In this document: positions 21,058 through 31,539 of the stretch, piece after piece
Layout: each line of letters starts with the position of its first letter
Numbering within the stretch: position 1 is the stretch's first letter
Assembly (NCBI GenBank): GCA_037893245.1
Contig: JBAIAA010000531.1
Location: 2,046,001 to 2,110,000 of the forward strand
Origin: Crossaster papposus
Lineage: Eukaryota > Echinodermata > Asteroidea > Velatida > Solasteridae
DNA length: 64,000 bases
Direction: 5' to 3'
Position numbers and translations under genes: made by a program
The notes under the pieces: model-generated
Databases searched by the model: none
What the model was told of the DNA's origin: nothing
The model's input: only the letters and a program-made list of their open reading frames with translations

Positions 21058-23255
21058 GAAAACAAGCAACTTTCCTCCGTGACGTCAAGTCCCTGGTGAA
21101 GACTATGTCAGACATGGGTAACCCATTTATGGACACTATATAGTGGAAATCTACTGGTTCTTGACACTAGAGTGGTTGCTGATTGTACCATTGTAGATTC
21201 CATCCAAAAGATTAACTATCTACAGGGTGGTCCAAAAAAAACTATACCCAACTTTGGAGGCCATTTTCTCCTAGATGATAAAATATTTTAGTAATTTGGT
21301 TTGCATATTATTAAAGCATATATTATCGTTGAGCATTATTGGTGAAAATAGGGAAGATATTACATTAATATTTTTGGCGATATTCCTATTTTTAGCGAGT
21401 ATGTGTAAAAATGGCTTTTCCACGGGAGCTGTCAATGCATCAACATGTTTGAATATGATATGACACAATAATGTAATGACGCGATAGTTCTTTGACAAAT
21501 GTTTTTGCGAGAGCTTCTTTTATTTACACTAAAATGGATAAATAATACTTTTTAATAGATAGGCTTCTGGTTTTGCAGCATGCTTGAACTGGTATGTACA
21601 CAGCAATGAAAGCATGCTCCAAGAGTGAATTTGAAAAGCCCGCTCTGAGCATCTTGACAATAAAGACCTCTACTACATGTACTTAAGCCATTTTTACACA
21701 TACTCGCTAAAAATAGGAATATCTCAAAAATATTAATGCAATATCTTCTCTATTTTTACCAATATTGCTCAACGATATATGCTTTAATAATATGCTTTAA
21801 TAATACAACACAGCAAAAGCAGGTGAAAGCTCTGAAACGTGATCGCAACTTGTTCTCTACTTTATACACTGTCTGTCAAGTACGGCACACGGACATGGCA
21901 GAATTCTTCTCATATGAAAATCAGTCATATCCACCTTCCCTCTCTGACTATGGAGACAAAAGCAAAAGGACAAAGGCAAATCTCTTGGAATGTGTTCAAA
22001 ACCTAGTACCAGATCACGACACAGTCAGACCACATGATGCCCAGATGACCATCCTAGATGGTGCTGCCATTATCAACATGATCAAACCAGGAACATCTGA
22101 GTCATTCAATGATTATGCCACAAAGGTCATGGAATATATCCATAAGCAGTTTAATGGCAAAGTGCTGCGAGTTGATATGGTGTTTGATATCTACAGAAAG
22201 AACAGCTTGAAAGCTGGCACAAGACAGAAGAGGGGTAAAGGTACCCGAAGGCGTGTTGAAGGGAAGAATAAAATACCAAGTAATTGGCAGGAGTTCCTGC
22301 GCATAGATGACAACAAGTCTGAGCTCTTCTACCTCATCAGTGAACGTGTTGTAAATGATGCATTCCCAGGAATGGTGATCATTACCCATGGTGAGAAGGT
22401 GTTGTCGTCTGCCCCCTGTGATTGTTCAGGGTTGATGGCCTGTACACATGAGGAGGCAGACACACGGATGTTCGTGCATGCCTCAGACGGAGCTCAACAT
22501 GGTATGAAGAAGATTCTTCTCAGAACCGTGGACACGGATGTCGTAGTCATAAGCATAAGTCTGGCCCAGAAGATTGGTTGTGGGTGTCCATGGTTGGCTT
22601 TTGGTACAGGTACCACATTCCGGTATCTCGATGCAACAACCATGGCTGAAGCACTTGGTAACGACAAATGCATGGCACTTCCTGCATTCCACGCCTTGAC
22701 TGGATGTGACGTAACATCTGCATTTGCTGGGAAAGGAAAACGTACCACTTGGTCTGCGTGGAATGTCTTCGACGATGTCACAACAGCTCTGGGCACACTG
22801 GCCGATACGCCAACCACAGATAATGTCCTGAAAGTTCTTCCCACAATTGAGAGATTAGTGGTGATCATGTATGACCATGGGAGCCCTGAAAGTAGTGTTA
22901 ATAGTGAGTGACAGAGGTTATTCACTCAGAAAGGCAGAGCCATTGAAAACATTCCACCAACCAAAGACCACTAGACCAGTATATGTTGCGTGTAGGATAC
23001 GAGGCAGGTCATGTATGGGGTCAAGCACTGATCAAAGCACCACAGTTACCAAGTCCAGCAGACTTTGGGTGGACTTGGGAGACGTCCAATGTACAGTGGA
23101 AGATGAAATGGATGACTCTTCCACCTGCTGGTGAAACATGTCGTGCAGTCATCAAATGTGGATGTACCACGCGAAATGTATGCAGAGGACAGTGTAAATG
23201 CAAGAAGGCAAACTTGCCATGCACAACACTATGCGGGTGCCATGGATGTGAATGA
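21058..23255 (+). CDS. Academ-like XPG-type nuclease domain and CXC-like tail
   Basis: The exon starts at 21058 and is interrupted by a MITE (21223-21813). From 21814 a long frame carries acidic motifs of flap-type nucleases: E-E-A-D-T-R (about 22452), T-V-D-T-D (about 22530) and L-T-G-C-D (about 22695), followed by a G-K-G-K helix-hairpin-like spot. In FEN1/XPG proteins the equivalent acids hold two metal ions, so it could cut DNA flaps or branches. A stop at 22909-22911 and a frame change near 22970 separate it from the tail (22983-23255), which has C-x-C...C-x3-C-x-C...C-x4-C-x-C-x2-C, like a CXC/tesmin DNA-binding fold. An early stop and frame change also lie near 21145. Confidence 0.7.
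21223..21813. mobile_element. Mariner-like foldback MITE inside the Academ gene
   Basis: The left end reads TA-CAGGGTGGTCCAAAAAAAA, a terminus style of Tc1/mariner elements that insert at TA. Bases 21285-21455 reappear inverted at 21660-21810 (shared TATTCCTATTTTTAGCGAGT and GTGTAAAAATGGCTT). The expected complementary GGACCACCCTG terminus is missing at the right end, so that arm is shortened. Coding sequence of the nuclease exon continues on both sides. Confidence 0.6.
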
Positions 23256-23289
23256 ACATTTGACAATGTTTCTACTAACATATCTTGAG

Positions 23290-23740
23290 TGCCAATAGGC
23301 AACACATTGTCATAATTAGTTGGATTCCTCGGCCCTGAAAACCTAGGTATAGACACAAGCAAGGGTATATTATCATTTTGAGCCGAGATATTAAGAACAC
23401 TGTCAATTTTAAAACAAAATGGCAGCCATATTGGAAAACAAAATGGCTGACACAAGATATTTTGAAAATAATGTCATATTAGAATTCCTTGGACTTGAAA
23501 ACATAGGTATAGACTCAACAATCAATTTCATATCTGTATTATTAGCCGAGATATGCGACAAGTAACATTTAGGTAACGGCCATTTTCAAAAATGGCCGCC
23601 ATGGCCGTCACAGGTGAAATTTGGTTGGGGTCCAGTTTTGAAATAAACTGTTACGGGCCATAGTAACTGTGTGCCAAATTTCATACTTGTATCACAAAGT
23701 GCACGATTTGGCTGCAGATGGGACTTAATCCTCTGGACTA
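23290..23740. repeat. Right arm of the Academ-like transposon
   Basis: Inverted match of 5738-6130. It contains several AAAATGGCNGCCAT-type motifs, alternating with ATATCTCGGCT/AGCCGAGATAT and GTCTATACCTATGTTTTC blocks about 150 bases apart. It is non-coding and presumably binds the transposase. Confidence 0.7.
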
Positions 23741-23766
23741 TTTGAAAAACGGCTTCTGTCCAACTC

Positions 23767-23836
23767 TCTCATGGTAGCTTAGTGGATAATGGGTTAGGTT
23801 ATAGATCGTTCGACTGGGGTTCGAATTCGCTCTCTG
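23767..23836 (+). repeat. tRNA-like sequence (SINE head)
   Basis: Box A-like TAGCTTAGTGG at 23775-23785 and box B-like GGTTCGAATTC at 23818-23828, with normal tRNA spacing. Stem complementarity is poor and there is no clear anticodon arm, so this is a degenerate tRNA or, more likely, the polymerase III head of a SINE. It lies between the Academ insertion site and the right TIR of the outer element. Confidence 0.55.
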
Positions 23837-24283
23837 CCTATTTTCCATTGACTTTTTGGTCCCCAAGTTTGTTTTGGAGTGAGTTTAATTTAAGGGAAAA
23901 TATGGATCTGAAAACCTAAGTTTCTTCCACTCAGTGTGGTGTAATACACCCATTTAAGATAATTACCCCTAACCCTCCTAGGAAAAAAAAATACGCGGCC
24001 GGTTGCACCAAACATGTCCAACATGTTTGTCGTAAGATAAGAAATTTAGGACAACCCTAAGATATGTCGTAACTGCGGTTGCACTGAAAAGCTTATAGGC
24101 TTGTCCTAAAATCATATCTTACGACACGTCGTAGGACATGTCCCAGTGTATAATTAAAACTGTATTGGGACCGACGCAGGTTACAATCACAAAATTATAT
24201 ATCAACTGTACAAAGCATGTTTTCAATCACTTATGTTTTATTCAGATAATTAGTGATTGTTTGCAAATGCATGTATATGTATG

Positions 24284-25214
24284 TCACCAATTCATTTCAT
24301 CATCATCATCATCAGAATGATTGTACTCACAGGGTCCTTTGCTATGGGTACCGACATTCTTCAATGTATCGATCTTTAAATTCATATAACGAAGCTTTGC
24401 ATCTTGGACTTTTTTCTGAAGAGTGAGTAATTCCATAGTTGCCTTGTGTTCCTTCCTGAACATTTCCAATTGCGAATATGGTTGAAACTGGACCGGTTGT
24501 TTTGGTGTTGCTGAAGGTTCTTCTGTAATCTTGGTATTTGTCGTCTCAACGGGGTTGGAGCGGTCCGTTGTCGCTTGTGTTGCTGTTGCTGGCGCCTGTG
24601 GCTCAGGCTTTCTAAACAACGAAGAAATAAAAACGTTGTTTACGGGTAATAACAGCACGGCTTGGCTCGGCTCGGCTCGGCTCGGCTGGTTTGGCTTACA
24701 TGTCTATGAAAATGTATTTACCTTTTCTTGACGGGTATGGCCTATTCCTTTGGTCCATTTACAGCAGTTGATGGACATCTTGTTTGGCTGCATGTCGCTT
24801 TGTCAGTGGTGCCACTCTCTATCTGAGATGTGTCGATCCCACCTGGGATAGCCACGAGTTTTGGATTGTCACTCCCCATAATTTCGACGACAAGCTTATT
24901 GACTGGAGTCCAATTTACAGCACCTTCCCCAGTGTTATTCCTCTTGCGGCGTTTCTCTTTTGTCAATGCCATTTCTTCCGGATGTTCTCCCAATCTCGCC
25001 TAACCCACATGTGCTGCTCTGGTGCATTAGCTATTTCAACCCACTGTTTGTTCTTATCTTGACTTGTTATTTTCGCTGTCAATGAACCGAAAAGTATACG
25101 TTTTCTGTCCTTTATCCCCGAAAACATGAAACTTATTTCCTCTGTTCCATAATCTGGTTTCCTGGTCTTAGTTTTTTTGTATCTGTCATGTCGCCCTTTT
25201 TCCTGCTGAAGCAC
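24284..25214 (-). pseudogene. Harbinger Myb/SANT-like DNA-binding protein
   Basis: Reading from 25214 down: MLQQEKGRHDRYKKTK, then ILFGSLTAKITSQDKNKQWVE and WENIRKKWH, a trihelix/SANT-like fold whose last helix holds the paired tryptophans. A frame change near 24970-24990 leads to EKRRKRNNTGEGAVNW. A further frame at 24658-24284 is proline/threonine-rich, has a coiled helical part (LTLQKKVQDAKLRYMNLKI) and an acidic end with five Asp encoded by a CAT microsatellite. In Harbinger elements this partner protein binds the transposon ends and carries the transposase to the nucleus. An intron between 24740 and 24658 is possible. Confidence 0.65.
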
Positions 25215-25272
25215 TACAGATATTGTGATTCAGTGGTCGAATGTGTATTTTGTGTAGCCTTGTGCATATACC

Positions 25273-25428
25273 CAGCACGATATGATGGAATGGAATCCCA
25301 ATCGCTTTAGTTCCCCATACTTATACATTTTGTTATCTACCAAGTCCTTATAAAACCTAAAAGGAATGCCAAAGATTCCATGAGATTTTGCTAACACAAT
25401 GAGCACTACAAAGGTCTCATATCGTGCT
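25273..25428. mobile_element. MITE with AGCACGATATG ends (copy 1)
   Basis: AGCACGATAT at 25274 and its complement ATATCGTGCT ending at 25428. The centre has AAACCTAAAAGGAATGCC. A second copy with the same ends and the same centre lies at 43146-43317. It is non-coding and sits between the two Harbinger genes. Confidence 0.6.
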
Positions 25429-26009
25429 GCATAATTATAATTGTGCATGCCATCAGACAATACACGACATACTCATTCGTAATGGAGGATAAATTGTTGC
25501 ATAGTTTTACCTGAGCAGTTTTTATGAGTGATGATCGTGATAATTACGATAATGACCGGTGAGCGGGTTTACCCAATAATAAGAACAATGGGTCTGATTT
25601 TCACATCACACCTGCATTATTCTCTATAAATTTAGTGAAATTTACTTTCGATGTTACATTTTATTCAGTGCCCGTGCACTTCCATGAAGCACTGCATTTT
25701 GTGTTGGTCTAAATTGAATGAAATACAGCCATAGGCATGGATCATAGATTGCGGTTCTTACTTTATATTAAAAAAGTGCAGAGATTCCGAAAATGAATTT
25801 TACTTGGAGATTCCGGTTATCCATTGTTACCATGGTTAATGACACCTTTTAGGATAACCCTAATATGACAGTAAGTGTAATTTTGTGTCATTTCTATATG
25901 AATTACCATTTCAAGACTACATATCGCATTATCAGCATTGTTTTATAATGTTACGGTACTGTGTTACTCTTACTTTCAAACACATTGCAACTCGCTTATT
26001 ATTTCCTTT

Positions 26010-26361
26010 CATCAGCCCCAGCAACGCCAATACAACCATACCCAGAACATTGCAAGAAACAGTGTCGAAAGATGCATTGGAGTTTGGAAACGTAGGTGGG
26101 CGTGTCTTCGACATGTAATACTGCAGCCGATTGAAATGGTTTGCCAGGTAATAGTTGTAACGGCTATGCTTCACAACTTCGCCAGACATTTGCCTCTTGA
26201 AGACGAAGATGGGCAGAGATGTATGCAGAGCTGATGGATAAGCATCCCGACGACAACGAGTGGCCTGACATTGATGATGATCCAAATCAAGAAGGGATTG
26301 CCAGTAATAACCAAATTGTAGACTTTTTGAGGGGCTGGACGATTTCACTATTTCAACCATG
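26010..26361 (+). pseudogene. Harbinger transposase, C-terminal fragment
   Basis: Encodes QQRQYNHTQNIARNSVERCI followed by GVWKRRWACL and VVTAMLHNFA. In PIF/Harbinger transposases the Glu of the VER block is the third catalytic acid of the DDE triad, and the later HN helix ends the domain. A frame change near 26225 puts the acidic tail (DNEWPDIDDDPNQEG) in another frame. The first two catalytic acids and the N-terminal half are absent. Confidence 0.75.
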
Positions 26362-27272
26362 AACAGAAATAACAGTTCAAAGTACAGGGTTAAAGAAAGC
26401 GACCCAGATACATTTTTCTTTAAAAGTAATTAATTTTGAAACACCAATCAAGCATTTCAATGAATAGCATGTTCTCTTTCGCTCATTTGAAGAAAAACAA
26501 AGTTACTTTCTTTTTGACTCGCTGTGTTCCATTTCGATTAAAACAAATCCTAGTTGTAGATTTAACAATTTCACTTTGTTGGACCCTGCTTTTGTTTTGT
26601 TGTTCAGTTTGTATTCATTGCTATAATTGTTGTTTTTAAGTAGAAACAATTAAAGCATTTGAACAAAATCTAAACAGTTAATCCCATGTGTAGTCTCAGA
26701 AAACGTCTTTTAACATTTATATCTGGTTTATCTTTCTCCTCAGCTACTGATTTTATGAAGGATTTCTTGATAACTTATTGCTTAGCCGTTTTTAACACGA
26801 AATTCGTGTTATCGAAGTACAAAAACTCTTCTAAATGTGAAGCTAAATATTGTTTTTATAATTATTTCTTTTACAACCAAATGGTGATAAAACATGCAGA
26901 AGTATTGTTTTCAATATTTATTCAATATTTTCCTAAACGACATATAATCCTAAACGACATTGTACTTCAACCCGAATATAATGCCACGTATGGCTATACC
27001 CTAACTATTTAAGTCACCTCCCCACTAGACGTAATTTTATGTCGTAAATTCATGTCCTACTAATGCGTAAGTTGTGGTGGTGCAACAGTTGTGTCGTAAT
27101 GTCTTTCGGTTGCACGAAAGTTGTCTTTCTGACTTACGTGTGGTGTAATACACCACACGGAAGTCAGAATGCGTACGGCAAGGAACTTAGTACATGTCGT
27201 AAGACATCGATGGTGCAACCCATTTCGTTCGTAACTTTAGTACAGCACTTGAAACCGTTGGTGCAACCGGCC

Positions 27273-29393
27273 CCAGGTTTTGCTCCATATTGGGCGCAAT
27301 TGTTACGTGTGACTTAGTTAAAGTCGGAATGGTTTGTTTTGGTTTATAGTATCGATGATGTATGCTGGTCATAATCTTGTCAAGTTATTGGTCTCCTATT
27401 TGGGGGCGGTGAGCTACCCGTTCTAACTTTTACAATTAACCTAAAGTCAATTATGTATGAGAAACCTATGTATGTTTGTTGTTTTAAAGAATTAAAATTC
27501 GCCAAAAATAAAAACAAAAGACAATTTCAAAGTGTAAGGCCAAGTAAAACAAATAACTTGTTGATCGTCCGAACTTTTAAAAAAGTTCTATAAGTGTTTT
27601 GTCGCCATGCACACCTTCAAATTTTATTTGTTGGTGATAGGCAGCTAAACGCACGTGTTCAATTCCTAAAAATCAATGTCCAATAGCTAAACACTATCCG
27701 TCCTATTAAATATGCTGAACATGTTTAACATGTAAACATGTTCACAAACATGAATTTTGTTTTAGTAGATATGTTGGTTGATTATTCTATGTGAAGCATT
27801 CCATTGTAATTTGTTTGCATTCTTTTAAGCATCGAAACCTGCATGCTGGAAGGGGCGCAAAGTGCGTCTCTGCGCCTATTCGGCATAACTTATATAGCAC
27901 AAAGGCCAAAGGCCAAGGTCTGTCAGAAACATGTCAATTTGCGGTGATAATTTGATAATTGAGTGTCTTTCCATAAGCGTTTCAGGTCGTTATTGTGTCC
28001 GAAGGTAGGCAATTATTATAAGAGATTTGAGCCTAAAAGTTGACCCCTGGTGGCGTGCTTCCGGACTAGGAATAACACATTGGCGTGATAGACGGAGTTT
28101 TTGAAATAAAGTTTCAATACATTGATTCCTTATTAAGAAAATAACTCTTTTTAAAAGTCTTGTGTAGAGTTGTAACTTAACATCTCTGTTGCGAACAGGC
28201 TAACTTGAAGAGCGCCACCGCGCGGTTGTGTTGCTAGCAGCGAGGCATGACAGCCAAATAGTGGGCTGTGTTTTGGATGTTAAGCGTTATGATTTCCTTT
28301 ATAATATTACTCTTTGATATTATTTAATGTTTCATGTTAAATTGATTATTAATGAATCCTTGTGATCATACAGCAAGTAGTTTTAAGTTCTTTTGTCATA
28401 TTTTGAGGGTGTTTAAAACCCTGGAGACAGACGCTTTTTAGGTTTAAATGGCTGAATACACCGTTCTCGTTCCATGTGTTATGTTTTTGCAGACGAATTT
28501 ACCGGGGTCAGTACAAACGATCACCAATGGTGCTTAACATTGATAGTTCACGACCCGACAGTGACACTTCTTATTAATCATGAGCTCCATGTTGGCTGAC
28601 TGTAATTCTGTGTATCCACCGGCCTATGGTACATGTGATTGTGAAACTACCGAGAGTCGAATAAACTTATGACACCACGCAGCCCAAACCATTGGCATTC
28701 CGAGTCAATTCATTGTAATCTCAATTTATGGAAACGCATGTCTAGACGTAAACGATAAAGATCGTTCCACAAATTGACCTCTCTTCTAAAATCTAAAATA
28801 CATGTTGACTCGTGGAATAAAAGTAGGGGCACTCGTACAAAGATTAATATTTATGAAATAATGTTGTGGCAGTCATCGGAGGAAATGTTGTAATTAAAAA
28901 TGTTTGTTTAAAATAGAATTGAAGAACTCTTCTTTGTTATTTACAAACAAATCTAAAACGAGCATTTTTATGAATTATATTAAATCGTGATCAAAACGAG
29001 CCTGAATAAATATAAAATCCATCAGATGTAGGTAGGTAAATCTTCGCGTCATTATTAATTCTTACACAAGTACGCGATGTGAAAAAAAAATCAAACAAAG
29101 AGACAAAGAAACGAACATCCGGATGTGAAGGTCGTAGGTAAAGGTCATTTTTACTCCTTTCCAACTGATTTGTTATCACTCTCTCATGGAATGCCAAGAT
29201 AAAATTCAAACATGAATGCTTTTTGGGAAAAATACACTTATACATCATTTTACAGCAAGAGAAAGGGCAACCATGTGTAAATTGCTCATTGGTGTGTGGC
29301 CAGCCAGGCGTATGTATGCTGCCAGGTCCCGACCTTTTTTTCTCTTTTGTACGGTGTAATAATGTTACAGTTTACTGTTGTTGTTGTTAAACG
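27273..29393. other. Intergenic DNA, nothing recognised
   Basis: AT-rich and apparently single copy. No coding frame over 90 codons matches anything I know, and the 85-codon minus frame at 28991-29248 lacks recognisable features. No terminal repeats were found. It may be true host intergenic sequence. Confidence 0.5.
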
Positions 29394-29409
29394 GCGCCCT
29401 CTTGTGGCG
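29394..29409. promoter_or_regulatory. CTCF-like motif
   Basis: GCGCCCTCTTGTGGCG fits the core of the animal CTCF motif (GCCCYCTNSTGG form). A single match of this length can arise by chance. Confidence 0.25.
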
Positions 29410-29589
29410 AAACAATAAAAATACGCTTGAGAGTGTCGTGTGCAAAATGGCCGCCATGTGAGACTTGACTTTCTTAGTACACGTTCCCTAAAGATATCAC
29501 ATACAGTATGTGTATTATTTGTTTGTATACATTACATGGCGCGCGTATGGCTAAGCCAGAGCCGTAGCTAGAGATAGTTGCGACATGAG

Positions 29590-31051
29590 TAGCCTTGGTC
29601 AAGGCGAGTTCGTCGTTATCCGTCCGTCGTTATCCGTCCAGAAATACACGCCACGCGCGACCTGCATATGCTGCTAGCTTGCGCCCCGTGCAAAGATACA
29701 GCGCGAACAGCGACCTCATACGGCCACTATTTATGCAAATCAACTGAGGATACTTTTTCGCCTTGGATCATTGGATTTTGAAATCTTATGTTTTTCCTAT
29801 ATTTTGCGCCACATTTCTAGCGCATGACCTCGTATGCGAATACAGATAAGTATAGGCGGGGCTAAGATGTGAAGTGTCCAATCACAACGCGGTTGAATCC
29901 CGACGTCATCAAATTTGATGCAGCATGACATTTAAGACAAAATGGCAGATATTCAGCGTCGTCTGTCGTCCGAAAAATCTGTCGTATTGTTTGAATTTTG
30001 CAGCGAAAATATTATCCCTCGAAGATTTTAGACCCGAGCAGCGAAAGGCCATTAGAATCCTTTCTTCGTGGTCATGGTACGTGTTTTTGTGAATTTGCCG
30101 ACAGGTTATGGGAAATCCGTCATTTTTCTGTCAGCCTGAGCCCCATTTTGCTTGGAGCTCGCACGTACGGCCAGGTACTCAGCGTCAGTTTTCAGCGTGT
30201 TCGGTCAGTTTCTTATCGCCGCATAATCGGCATTAACCCAGGCATGCTGGTCTGTGCATTATCGTCACATTGTATGGTCCGAGCATGGTGCAACGCTGTG
30301 GGGAGGGGGCATGTTTACGGCTGCAGAACCAACCTTTAAAGTGATCGCAATATCGCAATTTAAACAGGGACAAGTGTCTTATATCCTCAATAACTCCTCA
30401 GATTGTTTTCTTCGCAAAATTCAGCCGGCAAGGTATTTAGTTATCAGAGTTCCGCGTTTTACCGAGCCACGGTTTTAAGATCAGCTGGATTAGATGCGTG
30501 CGATATAATGTAGGGCAGAGTTCGACACGTTTCAATAGAGTCGCGGCCTTCTCCAGTCACCGCGGTTAAAAACTCAAAACTAAGCAGCTAAACACAACTA
30601 ATTTTGACCATAACATTGTCAACATTCAAGAAAATACCCAGCAAAACGAGCGAAAATAACTGCGACCCTCACCAATCAAGCAAGACAGTTCAAATCTTCA
30701 TGTGATCCCTACAAGCCTTCGTAAAAATCACTCAACTTTCTCCGATACAATATGTCAACGATGGCGGTGTTCGTAAACACTTTCGAGCTAGCTATGACCT
30801 TTCACCGCTAGCTCAAATTATGCAGTTTCTACGCAACGATCGACCAATGAGAAAACGACTATAAAGGTCAGCTTAACTATTAGCATAATGAGCACCGCCC
30901 CAAAACCTCAACTTAACCAATGATCCAAGGCGTTCAAGTATCTTCAGTTACTTTGCATATAATAGTGGCCGCGTGAGTTCGTTGTTTGAGCTCTGATTAC
31001 CGCTGCGCTGTACGTACGGACGGGTAACGATGAACGCCTTGACCAAGGCGA
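29590..31051. mobile_element. TIR element with 9-bp duplication carrying RecQ-like sequence
   Basis: Inverted ends TAGCCTTGGTCAAGGCG (29590) and CGCCTTGACCAAGGCGA (ending 31051) are flanked by the identical 9-mer CGACATGAG at 29581-29589 and 31052-31060. A 9-bp duplication points to the Mutator (MULE) superfamily. The tip itself contains a small palindrome, CCTTGGTCAAGG. No transposase is present. The interior has the 5' part of a RecQ-like helicase gene, so the element is either a non-autonomous MULE with captured gene sequence or a derivative of a helicase-coding transposon. Confidence 0.7.
29942..30350 (+). pseudogene. RecQ-like helicase, N-terminal fragment
   Basis: An ATG at 29942 opens MADIQRRLSSEKSVVLFEFC. 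One frame over, LEDFRPEQRKAI (about 30018-30053) is the RecQ motif 0, and NLPTGYGKSVIF (about 30090-30128) is the Walker A ATP-binding loop. Motif order and spacing are those of the first 80 residues of RecQ helicases, which unwind DNA 3' to 5'. Frame changes separate the three pieces, and the later motifs (DEAH box and beyond) are not recognisable. It lies wholly inside the 9-bp-duplication element. Confidence 0.7.
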
Positions 31052-31137
31052 CGACATGAGAGACCCAAAACGGCTAGGTCACGTGGCGTACGATGCCATG
31101 TTGGTTCCGAAGTGCCGCGGTGTTTAGTGTTTACTAC

Positions 31138-31391
31138 ATGATGATGAATTTGTTTGGATGTAACGATGGCTGTAACACCAAGGTTCACAGCCATTCTACT
31201 CGAAAGAAAACATGGAAAGGCAAGTTGAAGGCAAGTTTTAGACTCTGTGAGCACGATGAGTTGTTAAAGCCTAAGCAATTTGGCAAAGATTTCGCGAAAA
31301 TATTTACGATTTTACGTGGCTTGTTAATTAACGTGCGAAAAGTGCGTACGTCGCCACACGGTACAAAACAACGTTGTCGTGGCGATACAGG
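31138..31391 (+). CDS. Possible orphan exon, unrecognised
   Basis: An open frame from MMMNLFGCNDGCNTK at 31138 to a donor-like GATACAG|GTATCA near 31391. It is basic, with Cys/His clusters (C-x3-C, H-x-H and a later C-x2-H), and has no stop for 84 codons upstream of the donor. I do not recognise the protein. It starts soon after the RecQ-carrying element and could be a first exon of a host or transposon gene; no matching second exon was found within 500 bases downstream. Confidence 0.3.
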
Positions 31392-31539
31392 TATCATATC
31401 GGCGATTTTTATATGCATGCTTTATACTTTATTATAGGGTACAAAATCCACCTTTTTAGATTATTGGACGGAAAGAATGTTTTTCACATGTTTTGTTTTC
31501 CACTTAAGCCTACTAGTACTTATACATAATTGTATTTCA

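Larger units (their letters stand above)
5738..23740 (+). mobile_element. Academ-like DNA transposon with XPG-like nuclease
   Basis: Terminal repeats TAGTCCAGAGGAT (5738) and ATCCTCTGGACTA (ending 23740) are flanked by TTT on both sides (5735-5737, 23741-23743). The arms (5738-6130 and 23290-23740) are inverted copies sharing GTGCACTTTGTGATACAAG-type blocks and paired AAAATGGCCGCCAT motifs. The interior encodes a zinc-finger transposase-like protein, then a flap-nuclease-like domain and a CXC-type tail. Academ is named from known features of that superfamily (XPG nuclease, 3-4 bp duplications). Without the LTR element at 7304-17969 it is about 7.3 kb. Three MITE-like inserts (6198, 20748, 21223) also sit inside it. 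Confidence 0.7.
5578..23995. mobile_element. Outer TIR element interrupted by the Academ-like transposon
   Basis: An inverted repeat of about 45 bases, CGTATTTTTTTTT-CCTAGGAGGGTTAG followed by GTAATTATC, occurs at 5578-5620 and inverted at 23958-23995. Without the nested insert (5738-23740) the element would be about 420 bp, MITE-sized. The right inner part contains a tRNA-like sequence (23767-23836). No convincing target duplication was seen at its borders. It could instead be a repeat with a tRNA-derived head that only looks like a TIR element. Confidence 0.5.
23997..27272. mobile_element. Harbinger transposon (copy c) with both gene relics
   Basis: Ends GGCCGGTTGCACCAA (23997) and TTGGTGCAACCGGCC (27258-27272) form the terminal inverted repeat, and each arm carries further TCTTACGACA/GTTGCACC repeats. 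Inside, a Myb/SANT-like gene lies on the minus strand and a transposase C-terminus on the plus strand, the divergent two-gene layout known for PIF/Harbinger. Most of the transposase is missing and the frames are disrupted, so it is non-autonomous. Its right arm provides the reference for reading the split copy at 1843-5545. Confidence 0.75.

Noticed and set aside
23767-23836. A functional tRNA gene
   Set aside because: Boxes A and B are present but the acceptor and anticodon stems do not pair and no polymerase III terminator follows directly.
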